From assembly GCA_022829145.1 (NCBI GenBank), contig CM040758.1:24535575-24599574 (forward strand): 64,000 nt of DNA, read 5' to 3'. This document shows positions 14,071 through 46,000 of the stretch, in pieces; position 1 is the first letter of the stretch, and every line of letters begins with the position of its first letter. The notes under the pieces were generated by a model, which was given only the letters and a program-made list of their open reading frames with translations, made no database searches and was not told the DNA's origin. This DNA is from Albula goreensis. Lineage: Eukaryota; Chordata; Actinopteri; Albuliformes; Albulidae. The position numbers and the translations under genes are program-made.

Positions 14071-14290
14071 AGGCCTGGATCAGAACACTCATAGTATACA
14101 GGGTATCCAGCACTGCAGTAGGCCTGGATCAGAACTCTCATAGTAATACAGGGTATCCAGCACTGCAGCAGGTCTAGATCAGAACACTCATAGTATACAG
14201 AGTATCCAGCACTGCAGTAGGCCTGGACCAGAACACTCATAGTATACAGAGTATCCAGCACTGCAGTAGGCCTGGACCAGAACACACCAA
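14071..14290. repeat. 49/50-bp minisatellite, about 4.5 copies
   Basis: The unit start AGGCCTGGA (or a variant) recurs at 14071, 14120, 14170, 14219 and 14268. Each unit contains AGAACACTCATAGTATACAG and ATCCAGCACTGCAG. Copies differ by a few substitutions and one 1-bp insertion. Frames through it are repeat artefacts. Confidence 0.9.
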
Positions 14291-17200
14291 GGCCCTCTGC
14301 TTCTATTACATGACCTGATAAGCTTCTGCATGTAGAGCTCTCTGTAAAAAAAAAAAAAAAATAAATAAATAAAAAATAACAATAATAAAACACTTCCTAT
14401 ATATTTGTGTGAAATATACTTCCACTAAAATAATCTCCATTTACGTCTCTTTGTGCTGTTGGCAGAAGCCCAATGGCCGGAGCTGGTAGTAGTTGTGGGT
14501 GGGGTGTGTGCTGTCAGAGGTGATGGTCCCTCCCTTTGTGCGTGACCTATCTTTGGTTTAGGGTTTGTTTTTGACCGTTTTCTCTCCTTTTTTAAACTCT
14601 GTGTGTAATTAATGGTTGTTTCCGGAATCACGGCTATGCCACCTGCCCCCCTTACAATACACATCACCCCTGAGGTGAGAGTTCTGGCTACGTGCCTCCT
14701 CTACTCACCTACCTGTGCGAAGGGGTGAGCAGGGACTGACGGAACAGAGACTGTGACCGTCATCCTCGAAAACTCTGAACTTGATAAGTGTCTCACTCCA
14801 AAATGTTTTGCAGTTGTGCCCCAACTTGTATGGATACAAGCTGCTTTCCTAGTAAACGAAATGGGCAGTCAGTCCCTCTGACTGAGTCCCGATATTGAGA
14901 GAGTGAGCGAGCTGGCCGACTAAGCCACGCAAATCCAGCGCCACAAAGCTGCTGTCACTGATCGGTCTCGCTGATTCATATGCCCCTGTATGACTTTGAT
15001 TAATTCATTTTGGTGATGCTAATTTATGACACAGGCTGGTCTGCTATGAGCTCTATTTTTGTCTTATCTTTGGCAGGTTGCAGGATGCCCGTCCCAGCTT
15101 TTTTTTTTTTTTGCTGATCATCTTGGGTCAAAGCAAACAGCGCTTCAGAATTCTGGCCAGATTAAATGTTGGATGTGGGTCACAGAGGTCTGTGGTCTGA
15201 ACTCCTGGTACAGTGGTGAAAACGGTGCATATTGGTTTGTGAAAGTGTTGCTGTGTTCATTTCAAAACTATGGGGTGTCTGTTTCACACTAGTAGAAAGT
15301 GAAAATCACCCGTCTGAACTGATTTACGTTTCAAACTGCTATACAGTGAACTTCACCTGAGAAGGTTAACATACCTGTCTGGGTTTTTTAAATACATGAT
15401 GCCCCAAATTTTCAGAAATAGTGTTCTTCGTTTGTTAGTCGGCCAAAGGTTTGCATGGCCAAAACACAGCCCCTTAGTCACCAACCGGTTCTTCTGAAGT
15501 TTGGAAGTTTGTGTTACTGCGGTGGCTGGCCGAGACGCACATGAGTGCCTTTACTGTCTGAGTCACTCTGAAGCCCCGTATTCTGTTATTTTTAGACTTC
15601 CTGTATGCTTCGGGCCTTATCTTTTGTAACTGACATTTCCACTGAAGGGCCCCCCTTGGTGTGAATCTGTAGACATTGTGTTGCTGTTTTATCTGCATGG
15701 CGCTGTCTCATTGTGTCGCATAAAACACTCCATAAAAATGGCCAGATCTATGAGTCCGTGCGGCTTTGTGTCCTCCTTCTGGTCATGCTACATCATGACA
15801 AAGACTGGTATTTCAGTAGCTCCTTTTTCCCATTATTTTTTGGCGGCATTTGGCTTGGATGCCGGTCATCTTACAGCGTAGGAAATTTCAGACCTGGAGC
15901 CTTCCATTTTCAGAGTTACACAAATGGCTGTCTCAGGTCTGAATACACGCACAGGAAATGTGCTCAAATTGCAATCCGTAAAATGTTTGTGTCTAGTGTT
16001 TAGCTTCTCCGATTCAGAAGACCTCACTAAAACACTGAGGGAAAAAAAAAAATAAACTAAAGTGTGCTCTCATCAAAAAAGCGTTTGAAACAGAGTGAAC
16101 ATTCAGCCAGAGAACTGCTTTTTGAATAGGAAAAAACGCTATTCAGATGGAAGTCATTTTCAAATTTCTCATTGTGTTTGCCTTGAGGTGCCGCAGAGAC
16201 ACAGGGAGAGGCTTAGAAAATATACGTAAGTGTTCGATTTTATTTAATCTTCTTATAATAATTCAAATGGTTAACTTTCAGTTACGGTGATACTTTTTCT
16301 GAAATCCTTTTCTTTTTTGGAATGCTATCGTTATCAATCCTTACAGTTTAAATCAAACAATTTGGAATTTTTACACAAAAACGTTCAAATTTAAAAGTTG
16401 AAAGAAAACCCATTCGCCTGGAACTTTGGCCTCAGTTTGAATTTGTGCCGCATTTGAAGGCACCTCAGAAGCGGGCATCCAAACGGCCATGTGCATGGCT
16501 CACAGGCGCACACCGAGGCGGGCGTAATCACTATTCCCTGGCGTGACTACTGAGGCGGCCTCGGTCTGAGTCAGTCAGATGTGTTCGGGTGACTCAGGCG
16601 CTGTGTACAATCGGCTTTTCGCCTCACATATGCTCAGTTTGGTGACACATCCGAGTCATTGTGTGTGACCTTTGACACTTGCGGTCTGATAGCGAGGGAT
16701 CTGGATACAGATCGGATTTCTCAGGATCGGGTCTGAGTCACACCTGGCGGTGGGCTGGGGCGGATTCAGCCGGTTTTGGATCCAAATGTAGATATCCCGG
16801 CGTGAGTCTCTTAACATGTCACAGCATTGCACTTATAATTAACATCCCACAATAACCCGTCAATTGTAAACTCTAGGAGTCACATATGTGGCACCTTAAA
16901 AAGCGAGTGTGAAACAGGAGACGTGTGTACACTGGACACACAGACCTGATTTGGCAGCTGCGTGGGACATGAGTGTGAACAAGGCATAACTCAATGGCTG
17001 CTGGCTGGCTGTGCTAAACCTGACCCTACCGAATGCGTCTAAGATTACAGCAAATGACAGTGAGTGATTTTAAAAATAAATAAATAAAAAAAAAAAAAAA
17101 CTACTTCTGAGACTCTGTGGTGTTTCACTGTGATGGATCCATCTCTTTTCCGTTGTGACACTGCTGCCACATAGAAGTTTGCCTGTAAAGATTCCCTTGT

Positions 17201-17967
17201 ATTAGCCATGAATCTCGGATCAAGTATCCAGCCAGTTCTCCAAGAGAACTGCCGAATATTCCATCCTCTCAGGGCGGGAATCGCCAAGGGACACAACAGA
17301 AAAGCAGTCGCGCTTCTGTGGTCGCCGCTGAAGCAGGGAGGAGGAGGAGGAGGAGGACGATGAAGTCATGTGACTGGCCAGTGTGGAAAGCATAGAAGGG
17401 TGCATGGAAATGCAACATCTATTTTTACCCAGAACCCCCCACTCATGACCTCTCAGGAGAGCGCACAGGGGCCCGTATGATGAATGACCACTGTTAGCTG
17501 AGCCGCTGCTCGCTCTCTTCCCAAGGACCTGCTCCCGGCTCTTTTAATAAGGCTTCCATACATGCTGTCACCTTGCATTCTTATTATTTATTAATAAGTC
17601 AACAGCTGCCCCATTGTACCTTAAAACGGTCAGCTAAAACTACATTGTGTGTGTGAGAGAGAGAGAGAGAGAAAGTGAGAGTGAGAGTGAGTGAGTGTGC
17701 GCATGACTACAAACACATACATTCTAATTAGTGTAGAGTTTACCCTTAGATTCACGTCTTTGTGAGTAGCGGTTTCCTTTAATATTTAGCTTTTTGTGAT
17801 TGTTATTGTATAGTTCCTCAGCACATAGCTTTGTCCATCGTATGTATGTGGTGTATTATCCTGTATGTTCAGCAGGACATGTGCTGAAGCTGGTCCGCCT
17901 AAATGTGCCGTTCTCTGGGGTACAGCAGTCCCTTTGGGAGCAGAGCTGGAGTCTCTGTGACTTTACA
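14291..17967. other. Non-coding stretch
   Basis: No exon recognised. It contains A/T runs near 14347 and 17085, a (GA)n patch at 17655-17695, an AGG-type trinucleotide run near 17338-17357, and two AT-rich segments (14960-15050 and 17535-17630) that resemble conserved non-coding DNA. Confidence 0.5.
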
Positions 17968-18316
17968 TAGAGAGAAAACACTGACTGCGCAGCACAGTGA
18001 AGAGGAGTCACACAGCCTCAAACCACACCCCCTTTACACAGAGAAAACACTGACTGCGCAGCACAGCGGAGAGGAGTCACACAGCCTCAAACCACACCCC
18101 CTTTACACAGAGAAAACACTGACTGCGCAGCACAGTGAAGAGGAGTCACACAGCCTCAAACCACACCCCCTTTACACAGAGAGAAAACACTGACTGCGCA
18201 GCACAGCAGAGAGGAGTCACACAGCCTCAAACCACACCCCCTTTACACAGAGAGAAAACACTGACTGCACAGCACAGCGGAGAGGAATCACACAGCCTCA
18301 AACCACACACACCCCC
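17968..18316. repeat. 69/71-bp minisatellite, 5 copies
   Basis: GAAAACACTGACTGC recurs at 17974, 18043, 18112, 18183 and 18254, so the spacing is 69, 69, 71 and 71. The 69-bp units keep one frame open (23 codons per unit), giving a repeated peptide in translation. The 71-bp units shift the frame, so coding is unlikely. Confidence 0.92.
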
Positions 18317-19584
18317 CACAAAGACAACATTTCTGCTGGTTTGGCCAGCTTAATGGAGATCCACGGGAACAAAATGTACTTCTGTCCCTTACTATGATGA
18401 CATATTGATGTGTGTTCAGTATTGGCTCTTTCTGAACGCATCGGATGCAACCCTGTCACTAAGCAGGCATTTTGATTGGCTTAAGTCTGAGAGAGCAAGG
18501 TTTCCAGAGTGTTTATGTGAATGTCTTTAGTCTCTGACTCTTAGGACAGGGTTTCTCAAAATTGCAACCTGGGACCAATGTAGTATTTTTAAAAAGCTGG
18601 TAATTGTTCTTAATTAGACTCTTTTAAAGTCCTATGAAGGATTATGTAGCCTCTTAAGGTGACATTGTGTCAGAAGTAGCATTGTATGCCTTGAGAAATT
18701 AACTCACCGTATTCATGTTTTGGGACTCTTAATCGGTCAGATAAGCTAAACATTTAATTTTTTTCATTTTCTTTGAAATAATTTCATCTTAATGTAATTA
18801 CAGGCTGACCAGTGAAATCTGCTGGGTTCTATTTGCTGGGTGTGTGGAAGCCTGGTTGATGTTGTGTGGAACCTTTGGGGTGGGGGGGTGGGGGTGGGGT
18901 GGAGGGGGTTTGGGTCAGTTTCATTGTGTCTAAGTGCACATGGGGAGGGGGGAGTTGGTGCTGAAGGGCACGCATCGCTCTCATCGCTGTGGAAACGCAG
19001 TGCATTATTAATGCTTTGAAAGATCACGGACAGGCCTGGAGCAGGGCCAGCTGGTCTGAGCGATCCATGGGAATGATGGCGGTGTAGCGCTTTAGCAGGT
19101 GTGCTGGGGTTCAGTGGATATGCCGGGGTTAGTGGGTAGGGAACAGTAGCAGTATGGTGGTATACTGGGGTTTAGTGGGTATGCTGGGGTTTAGTGGGTA
19201 GGGAACAGCAGTGGTATGGCGGTACACAGGGGTTTAACGGGTATTGCAAGATGTGAATATATTTTGTGCATAATGCTTTCCTTTTTTACGAATTTTTTCT
19301 ACCTTGTAGCTCTTCCCTTGAGAGTGTTTGCTGTCTGTCCAGTGTTACCTAGCAAAATACTGTTACTTACTTGTCACTTCAGTGATTTTAGACACTTTGT
19401 CTCACCACTCAATTACTTGTCATGCCAAACATGTTTTCTCCCCTTTGGATGATCAGTACTCCTATTCTGTTCTATTCTATTCTGTAATAATGTCCTGCTC
19501 CCTCTCCTTCACCATTCATGCATAACTGCTGAATGATACAGTCCTCTTACTGTAACTGTCTTTTCCCTTTTCCCGCCCTTGTAG
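18317..19584. other. Non-coding stretch with G-rich block and short tandem repeat
   Basis: A G-rich block near 18877-18912 has several runs of four or more G (quadruplex potential). Two to two-and-a-half copies of a ~62-bp repeat lie at about 19105-19245, with AGTGGGTAGGGAACAG at 19131 and 19193. No exon seen before 19585. Confidence 0.6.
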
Positions 19585-19688
19585 TCACATGACGCCGGAT
19601 CCATGATGCACAGCTAACAGCGCCCCGCCCCCGCTGGAGTAGAGGCGGCAGCCAGACCATCCACGACAAACATATGGCGGCACTAGGG
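19585..19688 (+). other. pcgf3: Probable 5' exon of pcgf3 (mostly or wholly 5' UTR)
   Basis: A pyrimidine-rich stretch ending in TTGTAG (AG at 19583-19584) looks like a 3' splice site, and GGG|GTAAGC at 19688/19689 is a strong donor. The 104-base exon is GC-rich, with a GC-box-like CCCCGCCCCC. It contains two tiny upstream frames (19589-19606 and 19603-19617). Its last 15 bases, ATG GCG GCA CTA GGG, read in frame into the next exon (AAT TCC GAG ATG CTG). The main start is taken as the ATG at 21693, because it gives the standard PCGF3 N terminus. Alternatively this is an alternative first exon with its own promoter; no transcript evidence is available. Confidence 0.55.
19589..19606 (+). other. 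Short upstream ORF (5 codons)
   Basis: ATG ACG CCG GAT CCA TGA in the putative 5' exon. It overlaps a second mini-frame, ATG ATG CAC AGC TAA, at 19603-19617. If the exon is transcribed, both could lower translation from the downstream start. Confidence 0.4.
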
Positions 19689-19960
19689 GTAAGCTGCCTC
19701 ACCACTTCATCCATTCATTCAGTCATTAATGAAGTATATGCAAGGCTCATCTATTCACTTTTTTTTTTTTAAATTAGAAATTATTATTTTCAGCACTGAC
19801 AGTTCTTTTCAGTGTAAGCTTTGTTACTGAAACATTATACATATAGAGGGCATTTCAGGAGAGGAGTTCAGAACGGACCAGCCCACACTGCATTATATCT
19901 TTCATCGCAAATTTGACTCACATTAAGTATACAATATGAATAAAACAGTGTTTAAACACT

Positions 19961-20168
19961 GGGGGCAGCCTATAGCCTAGTGGCTAAGGTACATGACTGT
20001 GACCCCTGAGGTTGGAGGTTCAAGTCCTTGTCCATTGCTGTTGGGCCCTTGAGCAAGGCCCTTAACCCCACATTGCTCCCCGGGGAGATTGGCCCTTGGT
20101 TAGTCTAATCAATGTAAGTCACTTTGGATAAAAGCATCAGCTAAATGACTGTGTAATGTGTAATGTAA
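19961..20168 (+). mobile_element. tRNA-derived SINE, copy 2 (most complete)
   Basis: The A box TAGCCTAGTGGC and the B box GGTTCAAGTCC are both intact, followed by a body with TTGAGCAAGGCCCTTAACCC and the LINE-type tail TAAGTCACTTTGGATAAAAG. It ends in TAATGTG/TAATG repeats. This is the best copy for defining the family in this window. Confidence 0.85.
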
Positions 20169-20520
20169 ACAGTAAACAACAAAAAAAGGCTTGGATCCAA
20201 CTCATCCAACTTGATTTTCCGCAAGGTTGTGAATAGAGAAAAGGTGAACAGGAGGAAGAAACAGAAGTGAAGAAGGATGCTTTTACAAATCATCTGATAC
20301 AAGAAGATAAAAGAGGAGCGATGGAGAGGAAACTGAAAGTGTGCCCCTGTTTCAGCCCATCACTGTCTACATTTATTTTCTCTGTGCCTTCAGCACTGCA
20401 TTTGTTCACATTACCTGAAGCAGTTCATCTTAATTATTATTATTATTATAATGTGTAATTTTTTATTACACATTATTACATATTTGTGATATTACATTTA
20501 TTGTGTGTTGTTAACTTCAT

Positions 20521-20728
20521 TGACTGCCCAGTGCCAGGCAGAAGCAGATGGCTTCCCCCTGTGAGCTGGGTTCTGCTCCATGTTTCTTCCTGTTTTTCGC
20601 GGAGTTTTTCTTCACCTCTGTTGCCCCAGGCTTGCTCCGAGGGGGTCTCAGGCCTGGGATCTATGTAAAGTTGTTCTATGATAATTTGTGTTGGGAAAAA
20701 GCACTATATACAAATAAATCTGATCTGA
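20521..20728 (+). mobile_element. Teleost non-LTR retrotransposon-type 3' end fragment
   Basis: It has the arrangement seen in a very common fish repeat: GGCAGAAGCAGATGGC, then GTTTCTTCCTG, then GGAGTTTTTCTTC, and finally GCACTATATACAAATAAAT. I recall this as a LINE-related 3' end; the exact family is not certain. No reverse-transcriptase frame is present. Confidence 0.5.
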
Positions 20729-20825
20729 GATCAGTGCCTTGCCCATGGGTGCAATTACAATGCCCCACCTGGGAATCAAACCTGCAACCTTATGGTGATG
20801 ATCCAGACTCCAACATGTGGAATCA
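20729..20825 (-). mobile_element. SINE-type fragment, reverse orientation
   Basis: Read on the minus strand it has GGTTGCAGGTTTGATTCCCA (B-box-like) followed by a body ending in GGGCAAGGCACTGA, the order seen in fish tRNA-derived SINEs. The tail is missing. Confidence 0.5.
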
Positions 20826-21653
20826 GTCCAGAGGGGTGGCTAAAAATGTATCTTATATTCTGAATCGTATATGATAATACACATTTATAAAGCAGTTTAT
20901 TCAAAAGGGCAGAGCGTTCATGGTTTGACTGACACTTTTGTACACATTATGCAGTACAACAGAAGTGTCTCTGTGTTACTTTTTCAATTGAACATTTTAA
21001 CAAAATGAAAAACATAAACACTGAGGACCAGGAACAACAAAAGGAAAGATGTTTTTCTCAGGATTTTTTTTTTCCCTCATCACTAAGTTGAAAACAGGAA
21101 CTGCAGAAATAAAAACCAAACCCATGAGCATAATGAGAAAAAGGAACCGTTGGTTGGCATATGGAATTGCTTTATCACACGTTTCCGTTGTTTTCTTGTA
21201 AGTGTTCGCCCTCCTTGTTTCTGTATTCCCAAGGAAGACACAGGCTGCAGCTCTCTGGTGGTTAGATTGTCACTGCGCCTCATTGGTCGAGAGTCTGCTG
21301 GTGGTCACGTTGCCATGGACACCTCATTGTCTGTTCCATCCTATTGAGAGAGATTGACAGCTGATCGTTCCACATCATCGTGTTTGAAAATGGTTGCAAG
21401 TGTGTTAGTAGCTTTTTCTCACCTGACGTCTTGCATCACCACTATCTGCTTCCTGTTTCTATTAGAGTAAAATCTTTGAGTAAAATTGGAAAGTAAGGCT
21501 GGCTGGTGCAGGGGCTTTTTGAACACTGTGATGCAAGTATGCCTGTGATTCAGATGTGCACCAGTCTTGCTTCAGTTCCAGGGTCGCCTGTTTCCTTCTG
21601 CGCTCCCAAGTCCAAGAATAACCAGCGACGGTATCTTTCTTGGAGCTAACTGA

Positions 21654-41044
<19,391 letters not shown>

Positions 41045-43022
41045 GACATCAGTGGTCTCTCCGGCCCACTGAAGCCCCCACCCCCACCCCCCCCAGAACC
41101 GGTGCTGCTCACGCAGAGACTATCAGCCCAGCACAAAGTGCGCCAAAACGAACACGACCACACGAGTCCCGCCGACTCGAACCAGCAAAACCGCACCCAG
41201 GAACTGGAAACCATGCTGCAGCTGGAGGAGGGGCGTGCGCAAAACGGCCCTCGAGTCCGCTATGTCCTAGATATGTGAAAATATGAGAAAGCATATATTT
41301 ATACTTTTGTACAGATGAGAGATTGGAAAAGCCACACAGACGCTACTGGAACTCTGTTTACACACCAACCAGAAGGTGAGGAGTTGAGTTATCATAATTA
41401 TTATTATTATTATTGTTATTATTATTATTATTGATAGTAATTTTGAAATGAGGTGTTTGTAAACTGTCTTTTATTTGCAACAACCCTATCTTGGCGTTAA
41501 AGTTTATTTCATTTAAATACCAACTGATCATACCGGCTGAAAGATCAACATTTTATTTCCCCTTAACGTCCACTTCCCACACATAAGTACCCTAAAGGGC
41601 ACAGAAAGTATATATAAGTATATATATATATAAATATATTACATAATTTCTAAACTGTTTATATGAGTTGTATATCGTCTCTGAGAATTTCTTTCATTGT
41701 TTAATTTCTCTGAGTCAATTGTGAATAGGATGAATTAATTTTTTTTGTGTAGTAACTTATGTTCTTTATACCAGTATTGTACATAAAAAGTCATTATGAG
41801 TGGTTTTGAGAGAGTTCTAGGCATGTTTTCCAAAAGTGCTATAATTGCTATCACTGCAGTTTGGGGTTGGGGGAGGGGTAAGTTAAAACTAATTTGCATT
41901 TTAAATACATTCCAGCTTCTTTATTGGTCAATACAAGTTCATGTTATATTTCCAGATTACAAAAAAACAGTCCAAAATTCCAGTAATTCATTTCTGATGG
42001 GAGTGTAGGGGTATCTGATGTCTCACTGTCATTAGCGCAATTTGTCCCAGAAACAATTGACGCAGACCAGAACTGGTTTTGTGGTGGATGATCTTTAAAA
42101 ACGCTAGGCACAACAACAGCTCGGTGTTCTCGCAGAGACTATATAGTGATCGACATTACTAGACAGCAGTGATTCTGTGTAAGGCCAGCACAAGCTGTAG
42201 AAATGCAGGTTCTTAAAAAGGAGGTTCTAAAAAAATGGTCTAAATCCTCACAGCCCTCCTTAGCAGCGCCAGTTCTACTTGCTATTCCTGTCCTTTTCCC
42301 GGCCTCATAAAAGTCCTCGCCAAGTCAAACGATTTACAGCCTAGTGTATGCGGAATGCCAGGGTGTCAAGAGGCTCGCGTCGAATTTATATCCCAGAGAA
42401 TGTATGCCAGTCTGCAGGGCACTCACCTCCCGGCCAATTGTTTCTCAGCTTATTGCGATGTGCAGTGCCAAAGGGTCAATCTTACTTTCTCATCCAATCC
42501 CTGTGTTTCATCTTCCAAGCTGTTTGAATGTAAATACCAAATTAAAGAATCTTATAAAAAGAAACAGAGGACATTAACTGAAAGCCATTTTCATGGATTA
42601 AATTATCTAGATGAAAAGGACAAAATACAGTATCTCCTTTTTTTTTTGTTGAAGATGTGTACTTTATAATGACTTTTTAATTTTTTTTAAATTCAAATTG
42701 CTTTTAACAGTTTATGGATGTCATTAAATAGACTATTGGTGTTTCCAGGAGATTAAACGTCTTGATATGAAATTATCGCAAAAACAAAACTGCTCAGATA
42801 TGCAAACACTTTTTTGATAGGATAATCGCTAACCTCACCATACACAGTGTTAAGAAATGCTTTTTTCTATAAAACAGGTATTCCGAAGACCAAAGTGAAT
42901 TGTACGTTTTATGTGTCTAGAACTGTACAGAAACAAATTATTTCAAATTGCTAGCGTTCGTAAGTCCCTGTTCACACTGGGATTTAAAACTGTCATCGCC
43001 CAGTGATCTTAAGACCAGCTAT

Positions 43023-43028
43023 AATAAA
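43023..43028 (+). terminator. pcgf3: Candidate proximal poly(A) signal AATAAA
   Basis: The canonical hexamer is followed ~25 bp later by a GT-rich element (GTGGTGATTAATGTGTGCGG), as in functional polyadenylation sites. It would give a ~2-kb 3' UTR. Confidence 0.45.
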
Positions 43029-46000
43029 TTCAGGATCCTTAGTAGAGAGTGGTGATTAATGTGTGCGGGCAAATCTCTGTCGTATTACAGAAATCTGCGT
43101 TGGCAAATCTCATGCAGAAGGAAGGCTGCGTTTGTGGCTTCCCTTCCAGTCACAAGCACTTGCTGAAGTACACCAGGCAGCATCCGCACACAGGTTCACC
43201 ACACATAGCTAATACAGTATGAACTATTCGTTCAAGCTTACACAGAACATTGTATATCATTTCAAATTTTCGCACAATTTTCTGAAAGATTGAATTGATA
43301 AAATGTGTACACTCTAGGTTTCTATTTGTCCTCTGAAATTTTTTTTTTTTTTTAAGTATTTTTCAAAGTTATGGTTTGCATAAATAAGGATTCACACATA
43401 AGATTTGCATAAAGGTGATTGTTTCACACAAGGTGATGGTTTGAAACTAACCAATGAGTAAGACTGCTTCATTTGGGCATCATTTTTTGCATATTCATGA
43501 GCAATGTTTATAAATATGATTTCTTCCTTGGCAATACTTCAAAAAGATCTTGTACTTACTTGTCATAGCAGAAATTCAATGACTGATGTGTGTCAAACAG
43601 GTAAAATGACCAACTTAATCATCACTGAATTTCATGAATTGGATTCCAGTGTAGCAACTAAATTCAAATTCAGAAATGCAATGGAAATCAGCCAATTCCA
43701 AAGTAAACCTTCATGATTTGAGATTCCTTTGCGTCTCAAAGCCAGCACAACAACCCTTTTCTGTGGCATAGATCTGTCCAGACTGAAACCAAATAATGAA
43801 TTCTTAAGAAAATATATCTATGGATATTTCAGAATACAGAGTCAGGTACTGGATTAGCTAAAATGAAAGCAGTAGAGTCGTACATTGCCACACACTAACT
43901 GAACATATAACGCTGTCTTAATTTCTTTTTTGGTGGGTTCTTAAGTGTAGGGAAAACTGTAATGGATAGCCATATATGTTTTTTTTTCTTCTTTTTTTTG
44001 GGTGGGTCATTTTTCTTCAAGATAATTCTTCATGAATATTATTTTACCTGAAATATATCTTTAAAAAAAACAGTTCCGTCACCTGATGATTTAAGAAGCA
44101 ATTTAGGTTTGCAGTGATTGCTTGGTTGTGTGACCGGTTACCTTTGGGTTTTTGTAATCTCATTTTTGCTCCACAGTGTAGCTTTTAGCACATGGTATAC
44201 ATTTCAGATAAATCATCTTTGCTAAATGTATTAAAACAAACATCTGTGGCTTTAAGAAAACAGGAAAAAAAAAAAAAAAAACTAGTGCATTGAGATAAAG
44301 GCACATGTTTGCGATTTGGTTTTTGTTTTCCTCCTCGTCGGTGTTAAGTTGTTTGTTCAGGTGTCTGCCGAGTTCTGAGGTAGTGTTTGGGGCAAAGCGT
44401 TGCCATGGTGAAGGCTGGCCGCCCACGGTCGTCACTGAAGCTGCCGATGGTGCTACTCAAATGGTGCAGATCTGTCCTCTGCCGGACGCTACGGGTTTTT
44501 GAGGCTTGCCTCAAAAAAAAGCGTACCATTTCGCTCAGCCCTCATGCTTTTGAAGTGTCAGATGTTTGGGGTTTGCTAACTGTCTGCTTCTGTTTTATTT
44601 TTAAACAAATTATTATTTTTTTTGGTTTATACTTTTTTTTTCCCCCACAACTTTTTTTTGCCACAAATTGGGTCCATTGAGAATGGAATAACTAGAGAGG
44701 TGAGAGAGACGAGGCTCTCTTTCATCAACAATGAAGCCTACCTTTAGCCCCGGAAGGAACCTTCCAGGGGTTCCAAGGCTTACCTGTGGTAAAGAGAATC
44801 TGGCAGGGCTTAACCGGAGTCTGTTTCTCAGCCCTTATTTTTGTGACTCTTCTCCTGTCTGGAGCCTTGTGCCACATGTTCTTATGGAATCTTTTTTTTT
44901 TTTTTTTATAATTTTTACCCAGTGCTTGCATAAGCAGGATTTTGATCTGATTTTTCTCATTTTTATCACAAACGTCTCGCTCACCGATGACAGCTGAAGA
45001 TGACTTGCTCCTATATGAAGCATTTTACCGTTGTCAAATCTAGGACGGGGCAAGCGGTAGCGTACGCAGCTGGTAAGCGAATTGCTACAGGGTAAGTGGT
45101 GGAGACAGACACCTGCAAACACTCCAGGCCTTCAGGAACGGAGGTCCGCATCCTTGCTCATGGGGATTCGACCGCGAATCGGTGCTGTATATTCATTATC
45201 TATTCAATGTTCGTCAAAGCTGTCAGCGTTTTCAGGATAAAATATGCATGACATCGGATGTCTTGGTCGGAGGAAATGACGCTACTGTTTGCACAATCTT
45301 CTGTGAAGTAGGTGCATGTTGGGATTTCAAGCTGCAGTTCTCATAGGGATGGAGCTGTTTGAATGCAACACTACTTACTGTAAGAAAACACTTTTTCAGT
45401 GTACAAAAACAGGAAGGGAAACCCTTGCTGTAACTAACCAGCAAAGTAGTCATTCTCAGTATTTTTGTTTTGTTTTTTTTTTTTTTTTTTTAAATGTTTT
45501 ATATTTTCTGTTGAGCAAGCAGTAGCAGTCTGGATAATGTGATAACATGCACAACCAAGCTTTACGAAATGTAAAAGCGACATATTGGCAAACCCTGACA
45601 ACCGAACGACACAAGGTGCTTTGGCTGTTGATGGTTTTCTTCAGAAGGCATCTCTTTGACATGGGCAAGCCAACGCTTGTTTCCACGGCAGCCAGTCTTC
45701 ACAGCCGTGAGCCCTCTTGAGCCATACTCGAACTGCAGGCAGCGATTTACTGTCCACATAAAAAAAAGGAACACAGAGTTTAACTGAACAGACACATGTG
45801 AGCAGGGACACAGCTCTGATGTCCTTCAAGGAAAAGCAGTTATGTCTATGTTTTATGTTTTGTTTTGCTGTAGTGGAGGTCAGGTTCAAGACTTTCAGTC
45901 TCTCTCCATAAATGCTAAATGTCAAAATGACCATAGGTTCAGTCTTTCTATGCTGCATCTAGCGTAGAGCCTGTAAGTTACTGAAATGTAATATTTTAAT

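Noticed and set aside
14071-18316. Regularly spaced repeats resembling a CRISPR array
   Set aside because: Direct tandem minisatellites with no unique spacers, in a eukaryotic genome.
18545-18620. hAT-like terminus (ACAGGGTTTCTCAAA)
   Set aside because: Only one end resembles such elements; no matching inverted end or target duplication was found.
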